This document shows positions 33,988-43,614 of a stretch of DNA of 55,837 bases, piece by piece (positions within the stretch are counted from its first letter, which is position 1; the number at the start of each line of letters is the position of its first letter). The notes below the pieces were generated by a model. The model worked only from the letters and a program-made list of their open reading frames with translations, had not been told where the DNA came from and searched no databases. The position numbers were made by a program, and so were the translations under genes. Origin of the DNA: Candidatus Limivivens intestinipullorum (GTDB taxonomy: Bacteria; Bacillota; Clostridia; Lachnospirales; Lachnospiraceae); assembly GCA_018711185.1 (NCBI GenBank), contig DVIQ01000002.1, forward strand, positions 1 through 55,837. The letters run 5' to 3'.

Positions 33988-35001
33988 ATGGCAGTAAAAG
34001 TAGCAATCAATGGTTTTGGACGTATCGGACGTCTGGCATTCAGACAGATGTTTGGAGCAGAAGGTTATGAAGTTGTTGCGATCAACGATCTGACCTCCCC
34101 GAAGATGCTGGCTCATCTGTTAAAGTATGACTCTTCTCAGGGAAAGTATGCTCTGGCTGATACCGTTTCCGCTGGCGAAGATTCCATCACGGTTGACGGC
34201 AAGACCATCAAGATTTACGCATTCCCGGATGCAAATAACTGCCCGTGGGGTGAGCTGGGCGTAGACGTTGTTCTGGAGTGCTCCGGCTTCTATACCTCCA
34301 AAGCAAAGGCTCAGGCTCATATCAACGCTGGCGCGCGCAAGGTTGTTATCTCCGCTCCGGCAGGAAATGACCTTCCGACCATCGTTTACAATGTAAACCA
34401 TGAGACCCTGAAAGCCGAGGATACCATCATTTCCGCAGCTTCCTGTACCACGAACTGCCTGGCTCCGATGGCAAAGGCTCTGAACGAGCTGGCTCCCATC
34501 AAGTCCGGTATCATGGTAACGATCCATGCTTACACTGGTGATCAGATGATCCTGGACGGCCCGCAGAGAAAGGGCGATCTGAGAAGATCCCGTGCAGGCG
34601 CTGTAAACATCGTTCCGAACAGCACAGGCGCAGCGAAGGCCATCGGTCTGGTTATTCCGGAGCTGAACGGCAAGCTCATCGGCTCTGCTCAGCGTGTACC
34701 GACCCCGACCGGTTCCACCACGATCCTGACCGCTGTTGTTGAGGGAAATGTAACGGTTGATCAGATCAACGAAAAGATGAAAGCATCCGCTACCGAGTCC
34801 TTCGGTTACAATACGGATGAAATCGTATCCAGCGATATCATCGGCATGAGATATGGTTCTCTGTTCGACGCGACCCAGACCATGGTTCTGCCTCTGGACA
34901 ACGGCACCACCGAGGTACAGGTTGTTTCCTGGTATGACAATGAGAACTCCTACACCAGCCAGATGGTTCGGACGATCAAATACTTCTCCGAGCTGCAGTA
35001 A
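33988..35001 (+). CDS. gap: Glyceraldehyde-3-phosphate dehydrogenase
   Basis: A 337-aa NAD-dependent glycolytic enzyme making 1,3-bisphosphoglycerate. The N-terminal Rossmann motif is [13 protein letters not shown], with Asp in AINDL favouring NAD. The catalytic Cys153 lies in [12 protein letters not shown] and the general-base His in TIHAYTGDQ. Length is normal. AGGAGGAATTAAATC precedes ATG. It is first of gap-pgk-tpiA, a common order in Firmicutes. Codon use looks strongly biased, as expected for a highly expressed gene. Confidence 0.97.
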   Translation: MAVKVAINGFGRIGRLAFRQMFGAEGYEVVAINDLTSPKMLAHLLKYDSSQGKYALADTVSAGEDSITVDGKTIKIYAFPDANNCPWGELGVDVVLECSGFYTSKAKAQAHINAGARKVVISAPAGNDLPTIVYNVNHETLKAEDTIISAASCTTNCLAPMAKALNELAPIKSGIMVTIHAYTGDQMILDGPQRKGDLRRSRAGAVNIVPNSTGAAKAIGLVIPELNGKLIGSAQRVPTPTGSTTILTAVVEGNVTVDQINEKMKASATESFGYNTDEIVSSDIIGMRYGSLFDATQTMVLPLDNGTTEVQVVSWYDNENSYTSQMVRTIKYFSELQ

Positions 35002-35062
35002 TCGGCCGGAGCAGGATTACACAGGGTTTTCCTGCCCTGTGTTTGCCACGGCATCCAACGAA

Positions 35063-35092
35063 GGGTCCGGTCTGTAAGGACCGGGCCCTTTT
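35063..35092 (+). terminator. Internal terminator between gap and pgk
   Basis: GGGTCCGGTCT (35063-35073) pairs with GGACCGGGCCC (35078-35088), including two G-U pairs, followed by TTTTCTT. A CAGGG...CCCTG hairpin lies just upstream. Partial termination here would make gap transcripts more abundant than pgk-tpiA. Confidence 0.7.
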
Positions 35093-35163
35093 CTTCATGC
35101 GGACAGGCCCATGGGACGAAGGGCCCGCATGTGCCGCAAAACTAAGAAAAGGAGGCATTTGCC

Positions 35164-36360
35164 ATGCTTAACAAAAAATCCATTGATGATATCAATGTAA
35201 AAGGCAAGAGAGTTCTTGTGCGCTGTGATTTTAACGTGCCCCTGGACGCGGATCTTCATATTACGGATGAAAACCGTCTGGTGGCCGCTCTTCCTACTAT
35301 TAAGAAACTGATCGCGGACGGAGGAAAGGTGATCCTTTGCTCCCACCTTGGAAAACCCAAGGGAGAGCCCAAGCCGGAGCTGTCCCTGGCACCGGTTGCG
35401 AAGCGCCTGACCGAGCTCCTTGGCCAGGAAGTAAAGTTTGCCGCTGATCCTGAAGTGGTTGGCCCTAACGCGAAGGCCGCGGTTGAGGCGATGAAGGACG
35501 GCGACGTGATTCTCCTTGAGAATACCCGTTACCGCGCGGAAGAGACCAAGAACGGCGATGAGTTCAGCAAAGAGCTGGCTTCTCTCTGCGATGTTTTCGT
35601 AAACGACGCTTTCGGAACGGCTCATAGAGCGCACTGCTCCAACGTAGGTGTGACGAAGTATGTGGACACCGCGGTTGTAGGCTACCTGATGCAGAAGGAG
35701 ATTGACTTCCTTGGAAACGCAGTAAACAATCCCGAGAGACCCTTTGTAGCGATCCTGGGCGGCGCCAAGGTTTCCAGCAAGATTTCCGTTATTGAGAATC
35801 TGCTTGACAAGGTAGACGTTCTGATCATCGGCGGCGGCATGTCTTATACGTTCAGCAAGGCCATGGGCGGCCATATCGGAACCTCCCTGTGCGAGGACGA
35901 CTACATGGAGTACGCGCTTCGCATGATGAAAAAGGCGGAGGAAAAGGGCGTGAAGCTTCTTCTTCCGGTGGACAACCGCATTGGTGACGCTTTCTCCAAC
36001 GACTGCAATCAGCAGGTGGTAAGCAGAGGCGAGATCCCGGACGGCTGGGAGGGACTGGATATCGGACCGGAGACCGAAAAGCTGTTCGCGGCAGCGGTGA
36101 AGGACGCGAAGACCGTTGTATGGAATGGACCCATGGGCTGCTTTGAGATGCCCAACTTTGCGCATGGCACAGAGGCAGTTGCAAAGGCGCTGGCTGAGTC
36201 CGACGCCATCACCATCATCGGCGGCGGCGATTCCGCGGCGGCGGTGAACATCCTGGGCTACGGCGACAAGATGACCCATATTTCCACCGGCGGCGGCGCT
36301 TCCCTTGAGTTCCTTGAGGGCAAAGAGCTTCCGGGCGTTGCGGCTGCAAACGATAAATAA
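35164..36360 (+). CDS. pgk: Phosphoglycerate kinase
   Basis: A 398-aa glycolytic kinase forming ATP from 1,3-bisphosphoglycerate. The N-terminal substrate domain has [13 protein letters not shown] and [10 protein letters not shown]. The C-terminal nucleotide domain has [24 protein letters not shown] and GGGDSAAAV, with the final [28 protein letters not shown] precedes ATG. It lies 160 nt after gap, separated by the internal terminator. Confidence 0.97.
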   Translation: MLNKKSIDDINVKGKRVLVRCDFNVPLDADLHITDENRLVAALPTIKKLIADGGKVILCSHLGKPKGEPKPELSLAPVAKRLTELLGQEVKFAADPEVVGPNAKAAVEAMKDGDVILLENTRYRAEETKNGDEFSKELASLCDVFVNDAFGTAHRAHCSNVGVTKYVDTAVVGYLMQKEIDFLGNAVNNPERPFVAILGGAKVSSKISVIENLLDKVDVLIIGGGMSYTFSKAMGGHIGTSLCEDDYMEYALRMMKKAEEKGVKLLLPVDNRIGDAFSNDCNQQVVSRGEIPDGWEGLDIGPETEKLFAAAVKDAKTVVWNGPMGCFEMPNFAHGTEAVAKALAESDAITIIGGGDSAAAVNILGYGDKMTHISTGGGASLEFLEGKELPGVAAANDK

Positions 36361-36381
36361 GATTGCGCTTACGTTTATTTT

Positions 36382-36412
36382 ACGGCAGGCTCCATTCTGG
36401 GACGCCTGCCGT
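36382..36412 (+). other. Hairpin between pgk and tpiA
   Basis: ACGGCAGGC (36382-36390) and GCCTGCCGT (36404-36412), 9-bp stem, no T-tract. It is probably an mRNA-processing or stabilising structure rather than a terminator. Confidence 0.45.
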
Positions 36413-36442
36413 CACATAGAAAATTAGGAGAAGAAGATTACT

Positions 36443-37192
36443 ATGGCAAGAAAGAAAATCATTGCTGGAAACTGGAAAATGAATATGACGCCCAGCGAGG
36501 CTGTGGCTCTGGTTGAGACCTTAAAGCCCCTGGTTCAGAACGATGAGGTGGACGTTGTCTTTGGCGTTCCCGCCATCGATATCGTACCGGTTGTGGAGGC
36601 CTGCAAGGGTACGAACATCCAGGTAGCCGCTGAGAATATGTACTATGAGGAGAAGGGCGCTTACACCGGAGAGATCTCCCCGGCTATGCTGGTGGACGCC
36701 GGCGTGAAGTATGTCATCCTTGGCCATTCCGAGAGAAGAGACTATTTCAAGGAGACCAACGAGGACATCAATAAAAAAGTGCTCAAAGCCTTTGAGCACG
36801 GTCTGACCCCGATTATGTGCTGCGGCGAGTCTCTGGAGCAGAGAGAGCAGGGCATTACCATGGACTGGATCCGTCAGCAGGTAAAGGTAGGCTTCCAGAA
36901 TGTGACGGCAGACCAGGCGAAGACGGCTGTCATCGCTTACGAGCCCATCTGGGCCATCGGTACCGGCAAAACGGCTACCAGCGAGCAGGCTGAGGAAGTG
37001 TGCAAGGGCATCCGCGACTGCATCGCCGAGATCTACGACACGGATACCGCGGAAGCCATCCGCATCCAGTACGGCGGCTCCGTAAACGCCGGAAACGCGG
37101 CTGAGCTGTTCGCGATGCCGGATATCGACGGCGGCCTGGTAGGCGGCGCTTCCCTGAAGCCGGATTTCGGGAAGATTGTAAATTATAAATAA
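36443..37192 (+). CDS. tpiA: Triosephosphate isomerase
   Basis: A 249-aa TIM-barrel enzyme interconverting dihydroxyacetone phosphate and glyceraldehyde 3-phosphate. The substrate Lys lies in AGNWKMN, the catalytic His in [11 protein letters not shown], the catalytic Glu in [15 protein letters not shown], and the phosphate loop in [10 protein letters not shown]. Length is normal. TAGGAGAAGAAG precedes ATG. It is the last gene of the glycolytic group, followed by a strong terminator. Confidence 0.97.
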   Translation: MARKKIIAGNWKMNMTPSEAVALVETLKPLVQNDEVDVVFGVPAIDIVPVVEACKGTNIQVAAENMYYEEKGAYTGEISPAMLVDAGVKYVILGHSERRDYFKETNEDINKKVLKAFEHGLTPIMCCGESLEQREQGITMDWIRQQVKVGFQNVTADQAKTAVIAYEPIWAIGTGKTATSEQAEEVCKGIRDCIAEIYDTDTAEAIRIQYGGSVNAGNAAELFAMPDIDGGLVGGASLKPDFGKIVNYK

Positions 37193-37194
37193 TC

Positions 37195-37262
37195 GGCCGG
37201 AAAGCTGTGCGGGTGCGCACGGAACCGGAAAGATGAAAAATATGGCCGGAAAGCTGTGCGGG
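37195..37262 (+). repeat. Tandem 3'-UTR duplication after tpiA
   Basis: GGCCGGAAAGCTGTGCGGG occurs at 37195-37213 and again from 37244, a 49-bp period. It probably arose by local duplication. No coding sense. Confidence 0.55.
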
Positions 37263-37292
37263 GACGTACAGATCCGAAGAGCAGGAACATGA

Positions 37293-37342
37293 CAGTCAGC
37301 AGGGCTGCGCGGGGACGCGCGGGCCTGCTGACTGTTTTTGTT
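37293..37342 (+). terminator. Terminator of the glycolytic operon
   Basis: CAGTCAGCAGG (37293-37303) and CCTGCTGACTG (37324-37334) form an 11-bp stem enclosing a GC-rich inner hairpin, followed by TTTTTGTTT. Confidence 0.9.
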
Positions 37343-37447
37343 TAATAGGAAACGTCGTTCCGCTTGCGGAACTCTTTGTTCATCGATAAAACGGAGGATG
37401 GAACGCCGTGCTTGCACGGCATCCGATTGTGATAACCCTGCAAGTCA

Positions 37448-38317
37448 TTAAGCGTCTGCCGGCATTTGCTTGTTTACGTAGGAAAGGATCGCGTCTCCGT
37501 CAATATGCCGGAATTCCTTTGGGGTAAATCCCAGCTCTTTATAGAAATATTTGGAAAAGGCGGCGGGGTCGCTGAAGCCGCAGGAGTAGGCCACCTCTTT
37601 GATCTGCATTTTGGAATTGGTCAAAAGCTGCAGGGAGATGCGGATTTGATATTTCAAAAGATATTGTTTGGGGGAAAGATGAAATTCGTTCATAAAAAGC
37701 CGGTACAGGTAGGTTCGGTCAATCTGCAGATAATCCGCGATATCTTGAACGCGGATATTATGGCTGTAATTGTTTTGGATAAAATTCACGGCCTGCTTCA
37801 GATACAGATTCTCGCACTGGGACGCGGTATCCCGGTATTCCTTGGCAAGACAGCCGAAAACAGTATATAAATCACCCAGGAGAGAGTATTCATTTTCTGT
37901 ATGGGAACTGAGCTGACGGATGGTATTCTCAAGGGCGTTTAAAAGCTTTTCCTGGGGCTGAAAGGACATGATGGGCCCCCGGGACAGGAGACCACAGTCC
38001 TCCAGAATGGCAGATACATCCTTTCCCATAAAGGCAACCCAGATGTATTCCCAGGGTTCCTGGTCGTCTGCGATGTAATAGGAGGGCTCGCCCGGTTTTA
38101 TAAGGAAAAGCTGGTTGGCGTGAACGGGATAGACAACCCGGTTCGTGGTAAACTTCCCCTTGCCTCTCAGAACGAAATGAATGAGATAGTGCGCTCTGGC
38201 GGCCGGGCCAAACCGGTGGCCGGGCTTACAGGACTCTTTTCCGGCATAGCACAATGTCACGGAAGAGGAGGTTGTAGCGTGGTTACTTCGGAAAAGTTCA
38301 ATAAATTCTCTGGACAT
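37448..38317 (-). CDS. AraC-family regulator of the sugar operon
   Basis: A 289-aa AraC/XylS-type regulator. The N-terminal cupin-like sensing domain (about residues 30-130) contains HFVLRGKGKF and NQLFLIKPGEPSYYIAD. The C-terminal double helix-turn-helix (about 185-280) has VQDIADYLQIDRTYLYRLF and the closing signature SCGFSDPAAFSKYFYKELGF. GAGGTGAAGA precedes ATG 38317. It is transcribed divergently from the binding-protein gene at 38548, so it most likely activates that operon in response to its sugar. Confidence 0.93.
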   Translation of the reverse strand: MSREFIELFRSNHATTSSSVTLCYAGKESCKPGHRFGPAARAHYLIHFVLRGKGKFTTNRVVYPVHANQLFLIKPGEPSYYIADDQEPWEYIWVAFMGKDVSAILEDCGLLSRGPIMSFQPQEKLLNALENTIRQLSSHTENEYSLLGDLYTVFGCLAKEYRDTASQCENLYLKQAVNFIQNNYSHNIRVQDIADYLQIDRTYLYRLFMNEFHLSPKQYLLKYQIRISLQLLTNSKMQIKEVAYSCGFSDPAAFSKYFYKELGFTPKEFRHIDGDAILSYVNKQMPADA

Positions 38318-38361
38318 TCTTCACCTCATGCAACAAAACACCTATACTTAACAACAAAAAA

Positions 38362-38390
38362 TATTGCACAACTTTTTACGTTAGTATAAT
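38362..38390 (+). promoter_or_regulatory. Possible promoter of the sugar operon
   Basis: TATTGC (38362-38367), 17-nt spacer, TATAAT (38385-38390). The poor -35 box fits a promoter that needs an AraC-type activator. About 150 nt of A-rich leader follow. Confidence 0.4.
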
Positions 38391-38547
38391 ATATTTTGTG
38401 TAAGGAAGCAATTGTTTCTGGAAAAAAGTTGTAATTATTAACGGAAAAATGCGAATAATCAATGCAAAATTGAGGGGAACAGGAAAAAAGGTATGAGAGG
38501 AAAATGGTAAAATGTTGCATTGTATCGCACAAAAGGAGGGTTTACGA

Positions 38548-39825
38548 ATGAAAAAAAGGTCATTGGCTGTACTGCTTACCGCGGCTATGGTACTGGGAAT
38601 GGGGGCAGGCGCAATCACGGCAAACGCAGAGGGAGAACGGGAAGAAGTCCGGGTACTGATCAAATGGTCAGAATCTCAGATTTCGAATTGGCCCGAGCTG
38701 GTGGACGCCTACAATGCGGACGACTCCAACCCTGTAACCATCAACCTGGAATTTTACGGAACAGAAGGCTATGACGATAAGGTGAAGGCAGAATTGATGG
38801 GTGACAATCCCGCGGGAATTGTTCAGCTTATGAAAACAACCTTTAATGACTATGCGGCAAATGGTCAGCTTGAGGAGCTGTCCGGCTTTATCGAAGAACA
38901 GGGCTGGGACTACAACGAGGGAGCCCTTGCCTGGGCCGGTCCGCTGGACAATGAAGACGGCGGCGTATACGGGATTCCGGATTTCGCGAATACGAGCTGT
39001 ATCTTCTATAACACGAAGCTTTTTGAAGAACTGGGACTTGAAGTTCCTACGGATATCGAGAGCCTGAAGGAGGTTTCCGCTGCCCTGAATGAAAACGGCT
39101 ACAAAGCCATTGTGACAGGCGCTACTACCTCCTGTGCCGCGGATTTGCTGGCGAAGGTGCAGGCCCAGATGATCGGGTCTGATTTCCTCCTCCAGTGCTA
39201 TAACAATGAGGCGAAATACAATGATCCCCAGATGGTGGAGGCTTTGGAAATCGTAAACGACCTGGTTCAGTGCGGTGTGATCGATGCCTCCTCCGCAGAC
39301 TACAGCGATGACGACGCGATTTCCGAGTTTGTCATGGGAAACGCGGCCATGTATTCCGCCCATACCGGGTATGCTTCCTCCATTGATTCCTTAAAAGATG
39401 AGGATTTCTCCTATGACATTATCGAGACCATGAATTTTGTGGACAATCCCAAAACCAGCGTGGCCGTTACCTGGGGAAGCATGTGGTGCATTCCTTCCAA
39501 TGTCCAGAACAAGGAGGCGGCTCAGGAAGCGCTGGCGTTCCTGTTCGGCGAAGATGTGCAGAGAAATGATGTGGAGGTTCTGGGAAAAATCGTCAATGTG
39601 GACGCCTGGAACGAGGGTCTGACCCATCCGGCGCTGCTCACGGCGGCGAAACAGCTGGAAGGGGCCGGAAACGCAGATTCCTTCTATCTTCTGGATATGG
39701 TTTCCGCAAAGGTGCTGGACAACATGAGCAAGGGCATTCAGGAGATGATTCAGGGAAGCAAGACGCCCCAGGAGGTTATGGACAACGTACAGATGACCTG
39801 GGAGGAAGAAAACGCACAGAAGTAA
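38548..39825 (+). CDS. ABC sugar-binding protein (family 1)
   Basis: A 425-aa extracellular solute-binding protein of the carbohydrate type. ATG 38548 is chosen because AAGGAGG lies 8 nt upstream. Residues 1-28 form a signal peptide (MKKRSLAVLLTAAMVLGMGA, cleavage near ANA-EG). There is no lipobox Cys, which is unusual for a Gram-positive binding protein, so membrane attachment is unclear. The mature part shows the family pattern (LMGDNPAGIVQLMKTT, YGIPDFANTSCIFYNTKLFE, MGNAAMYSA). It supplies the two permeases downstream. Confidence 0.9.
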   Translation: MKKRSLAVLLTAAMVLGMGAGAITANAEGEREEVRVLIKWSESQISNWPELVDAYNADDSNPVTINLEFYGTEGYDDKVKAELMGDNPAGIVQLMKTTFNDYAANGQLEELSGFIEEQGWDYNEGALAWAGPLDNEDGGVYGIPDFANTSCIFYNTKLFEELGLEVPTDIESLKEVSAALNENGYKAIVTGATTSCAADLLAKVQAQMIGSDFLLQCYNNEAKYNDPQMVEALEIVNDLVQCGVIDASSADYSDDDAISEFVMGNAAMYSAHTGYASSIDSLKDEDFSYDIIETMNFVDNPKTSVAVTWGSMWCIPSNVQNKEAAQEALAFLFGEDVQRNDVEVLGKIVNVDAWNEGLTHPALLTAAKQLEGAGNADSFYLLDMVSAKVLDNMSKGIQEMIQGSKTPQEVMDNVQMTWEEENAQK

Positions 39826-39850
39826 TTTTTGACTGCGCATAGGGAAAAGG

Positions 39851-39886
39851 CAGGGAAAGGCCGCGGGATTGCCCGGCCTTTCCCTG
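39851..39886 (+). other. Intra-operon hairpin after the sugar-binding gene
   Basis: CAGGGAAAGGCCG (39851-39863) and CGGCCTTTCCCTG (39874-39886) form a perfect 13-bp stem without a T-tract. It occupies the same place as the hairpin after the peptide-binding gene and probably raises the binding-protein to permease ratio. Confidence 0.65.
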
Positions 39887-39938
39887 TGAAACTCCAAAGC
39901 CGTGAAAGTGTGTGGGAAAACAGGGAGGAAAAGGAAAC

Positions 39939-40829
39939 ATGATTCGAAAAAAGAGAAAAGAACGCAGGTGGTTTCTGATCTTCACAGTCCCTGCGCTGGT
40001 CATTTATACCATTTTCTGGATTTTTCCAATAATACTGTCCGCAGGAATCAGCTTTACAGATTGGACCGGAATGACAAAACTGTCGGAAGCCGGCTTTGTG
40101 GGACTGAAAAACTACGCAAATTTATTTCAGGATTCGATTTTAAAAATTGCCGTTAAAAATAATCTGATTTACGGAATCATTCTGCTGGCCGCTGTTCCGG
40201 TACTCGCTTTTTTTATCGCGTATCTGATTGAGACCTTTATCCGGCGGAAAATGTTCTGGAGAACCGTGGCCTATCTTCCGGCGATTCTTCCGGTCATTGT
40301 TACGGTTCTGCTGTGGAAATGGATTTATAATCCGCAGTACGGACTTCTGAACAAGCTGCTGGAACTGGTGGGCCTTGAAGAGTGGACAACCGGATGGCTG
40401 ACAAATACCGGCACGGCGCTTTTCGCAGTAACCTTTACCTCGCTCTGGAAAACGGTTCCCACGTATTTCGTGCTGTTTTTAGCCGGACTGCAGTCTGTCT
40501 CAAGGGATCTGATGGAAGCGGCCGTTCTGGACGGGGCCGGGCGTCTGGCGCTGATCCGTTATGTAACGCTGCCCGGAATTAAAAGAATTACCGTGATTGT
40601 GTACGTCCTGGTATTTATCGATATTTTCCGGGTGTTCGATCTCGTATACGCGATGACAAACGGCGGGCCCGGATATTACAACACGGAGATGATTCTGACC
40701 TACGGGTACAAAACAGCCTTTACCAATTCAAACGCGGGCTACGGTATGGCCATGACTACAGTGCTGCTTCTGTTTGTCATACTTTGTTCCGGCGTGCAGA
40801 TGAAGATACAAGGGAAATCCTATGACTGA
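39939..40829 (+). CDS. ABC sugar permease 1 (MalF/UgpA-like)
   Basis: A 296-aa permease. The N-terminus is basic (MIRKKRKERR), followed by the first membrane helix and five more. The ATPase-docking loop is in DLMEAAVLDGAGRLALIRYVTLP (EAA motif). ATG 39939 is chosen because GGGAGG lies 10 nt upstream. It forms a heterodimer with the next permease. No ATPase gene is present in the cluster, so a shared MsmK-type ATPase elsewhere is assumed. Confidence 0.92.
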   Translation: MIRKKRKERRWFLIFTVPALVIYTIFWIFPIILSAGISFTDWTGMTKLSEAGFVGLKNYANLFQDSILKIAVKNNLIYGIILLAAVPVLAFFIAYLIETFIRRKMFWRTVAYLPAILPVIVTVLLWKWIYNPQYGLLNKLLELVGLEEWTTGWLTNTGTALFAVTFTSLWKTVPTYFVLFLAGLQSVSRDLMEAAVLDGAGRLALIRYVTLPGIKRITVIVYVLVFIDIFRVFDLVYAMTNGGPGYYNTEMILTYGYKTAFTNSNAGYGMAMTTVLLLFVILCSGVQMKIQGKSYD

Positions 40830-40865
40830 CAGAATACGGTATACAACGGACAGCGGAGGTTTGCG

Positions 40866-41693
40866 ATGAAAAAAAGATTGGAAAAGGGAGTGCTGTGGCT
40901 TGTGCTGCTCATCCTGCTTGTGGTAACGTTGGGACCGATTTTGTGGGTGGTCATTTCATCCTTCAAGACAAGACGGGAAATGCTGACAAGTCCATGGAGC
41001 TTCCCGGAAACGATGCAATGGGAAAACTATACGAAGGCATGGGAAAAGGCAAACTTTACCGTGCTGCTGAAAAACAGCGTGGTCATTACAGGCATTTCCC
41101 TGCTGCTTATGATCCTGCTGGCTTCCATGGTCGCGTTCGCGATTACGCGGTACCGGCTAAAGCTTGGCAGGGCAGTATTGATGTACATGCTGGTGGGGCA
41201 GACAATCTCCACAGGAATGATTATTTTCCCGATTGTGATTATGCTCAGGGAGATGGGGCTGGATTCAGGTCATGTGGGGCTGATTCTCACCTATACAGCC
41301 GGCGGACTGCCCTTCGCGGTGTTCGTCATGGAGGGATTTTTTGCGGGCATACCCTATGAAATGTATGAGGCTGCCCAGATGGACGGGGCGTCGGAGCTGT
41401 CCCTATACCGGAAAATTGCCCTGCCACTGGCCAAGCCCGCCCTGGCTACGGTGCTTTTGTATCAGTTCATGTGGGTATGGAACGAATTTGTACTTGCTTT
41501 TACCGTAATCAGTGATACTAGAGACCGGACGATTATTGTGGGACTTTATTCGGTGGTAAACGGGGCGCTTCAGACAGACTATGTGACGGCCTTTGCAGGC
41601 GCGGTGATCGTTAGCGTTCCCATTATTGTGATTTACCTGGTATTCCAGAAATATCTGATACAGGGTCTTGTGGCCGGCGCGGTGAAGGGATAA
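40866..41693 (+). CDS. ABC sugar permease 2 (MalG/UgpE-like)
   Basis: A 275-aa permease with six membrane segments. It begins MKKRLEKGVLWLVLLILLVV. The EAA loop reads YEMYEAAQMDGASELSLYRKI, typical of MalG-like subunits. The C-terminus ends YLIQGLVAGAVKG, the common family end. GGAGG lies just before ATG 40866. It is followed after 29 nt by the fused isomerase/dehydrogenase. Confidence 0.92.
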   Translation: MKKRLEKGVLWLVLLILLVVTLGPILWVVISSFKTRREMLTSPWSFPETMQWENYTKAWEKANFTVLLKNSVVITGISLLLMILLASMVAFAITRYRLKLGRAVLMYMLVGQTISTGMIIFPIVIMLREMGLDSGHVGLILTYTAGGLPFAVFVMEGFFAGIPYEMYEAAQMDGASELSLYRKIALPLAKPALATVLLYQFMWVWNEFVLAFTVISDTRDRTIIVGLYSVVNGALQTDYVTAFAGAVIVSVPIIVIYLVFQKYLIQGLVAGAVKG

Positions 41694-41722
41694 GCGCCGG
41701 GGAAATGCTTTAGGAGGTGGCT

Positions 41723-43612
41723 ATGAGAACAGAACAAATAGGCGCGGCAGCATGGGGACTTAGGGAGCTGCCTTTGGAAGAGCAGCTGCGGCTCTGTGGA
41801 AGACTGGGCTTATGGTCCCTGGAATTTGGCGTGGCGAACGCGCCGGGGGATCTGCCGGAAACAGCCTCAGAAGAGGAAATTGCCGGGGTAAGGCAGGCGT
41901 ATCAGGCCTGCGGGATCGAAGCCTGGTGCGCCGCCACGGGAAATGATTTTACCGGGGAGGATGTGGAGCAGCAGACGGAGAAGGTAAAAAAGGTGATCCG
42001 GCTGTGCCGGAAAGCAGGCTTTTCGGTTCTGCGGATCTTCGCGGGCTTTGCGCCCAGGGAGCAGGTGAGAGGAGAACGGTGGGAGCGTATGATCGGCGCC
42101 CTTGACGAATGCGCGGCGCTGGCGGAACGTGTTGGAATCACGCTGGCACTGGAAACCCACGGAGGCGTGATAAACCGGGGAGATGGCGTGCGGCATGTTC
42201 CCTCTGTGACGACACAGATCGAAGATCTGCAGCGTATCTTTGCGCAGACCCGGGGAAAACTGGGTCTTGTCCTGGATCCGGCGAATCTTTCGGCAGTGGG
42301 AAGGACGGATGTTATAGAATTTTACCGGATTTTTCAGGACCGGATTGCTTACATCCACGGCAAGGATTTCGCTTTGACGCCGGAGGGGAATCTGCGCCCG
42401 GCGGCCATTGGAGAGGGCCCCTTTGACTGGAAAGGCTTTCTTGCGCAGTGCGGCGGCACAAAACGGCTGTTTATCGAGTATGAAACGCCCCTGGATGTGG
42501 AGGCGGGCTTTCGGAAGAGTATCGATTATTTAAAGAAGATGGAGGAGCAGAGCATGGGAGAGACGACGATATATGATTACAAAACAACCAGGGCTGTGGT
42601 GATCGAAAGGCCGCATTTCGCCAGGCTTCGGACGATTTCCCTGACAGAGCCGATGCCGGATGCCTATGTAGCGAAAACCCTGTACAGCAGCATTTCCAGC
42701 GGAACGGATATGAAAACCTACAAGGGACTGCAGCATCCGGAGCAGTGCTGGTATCCCCTAGTGCCGGGGTATGAGACGGCCGGCGTCGTGGTGGCTGCCG
42801 GGCCGGAGACGGACGGGCGTTTAAAGCCGGGCGACCGGGTGATGATTAACGAGTGCCGGAAATACGGCGATGTCTGCGCTGCCTGGGGAGGCGGTTCGGA
42901 GTATACCATTAAGGATTCCAATACCACGAATGATGATTTTGACTATATGGTGAAAGTGCCGGACAATGTGTCGGACGTGGACGCGGTGCTGGCTTATCTT
43001 CCCTGCGTGGCCTTAAAGGGTATCCGGAGGCTTTCTTTGAAAGAGAAGGAGACGGTGGTGGTTGTAGGCGCCGGCATGGTGGGAATCAGCGCTGTTCAGA
43101 TCCTGAAGATTCTGTGCCCCTCTCTTCAGGTCATCTGTGTGGAGCGAAACGAGACCAGAAGAAGCATTGCGCGCAGCTATGCGGACATTGTGGCTTCCGA
43201 CCAGGATGCGATCCGCGTTATTTCCGAGGCTACCAACGGAAAGATGGCGGATAAGGTGATCGAGTGTTCGGGAAATCCCCAGGTGCCCGGAATCCTTTAT
43301 CAGTATATTAAAGACGGAGGCTGGAATCTTACCGATGAGCCGGCGCACATACATCTGCAGGGAGATTATCCGGAAAAAATCATTATGGACAGCTATCACC
43401 GGTGGTTCGTAAAGAACTGTACGATTACCATGACCTGCGCACTGGCGCCGGGCTGCAAGGAGCAGATACTTGCCTGGATGTCAGAAGGAAAGTTTGATAC
43501 GTCGAAACTGCCCATTGAAATCTGGCCCGTTTCCAAATGCGGGGAGGCTTTTGCGCGCATGGAGAAAATGGGCGAGGAGATTTTTAAAATCGTATTTGAT
43601 TGGAGTAAATAG
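41723..43612 (+). CDS. Fused TIM-barrel isomerase and MDR dehydrogenase
   Basis: A 629-aa two-domain protein. Residues about 1-270 are a xylose-isomerase-like TIM barrel (sugar isomerase/epimerase, AP-endonuclease-2 family) with metal ligands in ALETHGGV, LGLVLDPAN, IAYIHGKDF and FIEYETP. Residues about 278-629 are a medium-chain dehydrogenase with the nucleotide motif VVVVGAGMVGISAVQIL and no typical catalytic Zn Cys. At the junction GGAGGAG (42541-42547) lies 6 nt before an in-frame ATG (42554, Met278), so the dehydrogenase may also be made alone. It probably oxidises and rearranges the imported sugar. Confidence 0.88.
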   Translation: MRTEQIGAAAWGLRELPLEEQLRLCGRLGLWSLEFGVANAPGDLPETASEEEIAGVRQAYQACGIEAWCAATGNDFTGEDVEQQTEKVKKVIRLCRKAGFSVLRIFAGFAPREQVRGERWERMIGALDECAALAERVGITLALETHGGVINRGDGVRHVPSVTTQIEDLQRIFAQTRGKLGLVLDPANLSAVGRTDVIEFYRIFQDRIAYIHGKDFALTPEGNLRPAAIGEGPFDWKGFLAQCGGTKRLFIEYETPLDVEAGFRKSIDYLKKMEEQSMGETTIYDYKTTRAVVIERPHFARLRTISLTEPMPDAYVAKTLYSSISSGTDMKTYKGLQHPEQCWYPLVPGYETAGVVVAAGPETDGRLKPGDRVMINECRKYGDVCAAWGGGSEYTIKDSNTTNDDFDYMVKVPDNVSDVDAVLAYLPCVALKGIRRLSLKEKETVVVVGAGMVGISAVQILKILCPSLQVICVERNETRRSIARSYADIVASDQDAIRVISEATNGKMADKVIECSGNPQVPGILYQYIKDGGWNLTDEPAHIHLQGDYPEKIIMDSYHRWFVKNCTITMTCALAPGCKEQILAWMSEGKFDTSKLPIEIWPVSKCGEAFARMEKMGEEIFKIVFDWSK

Positions 43613-43614
43613 CC

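Noticed and set aside
35095..36279. 394-codon open frame on the minus strand
   Set aside because: Antisense to pgk, a conserved glycolytic gene with all motifs intact.
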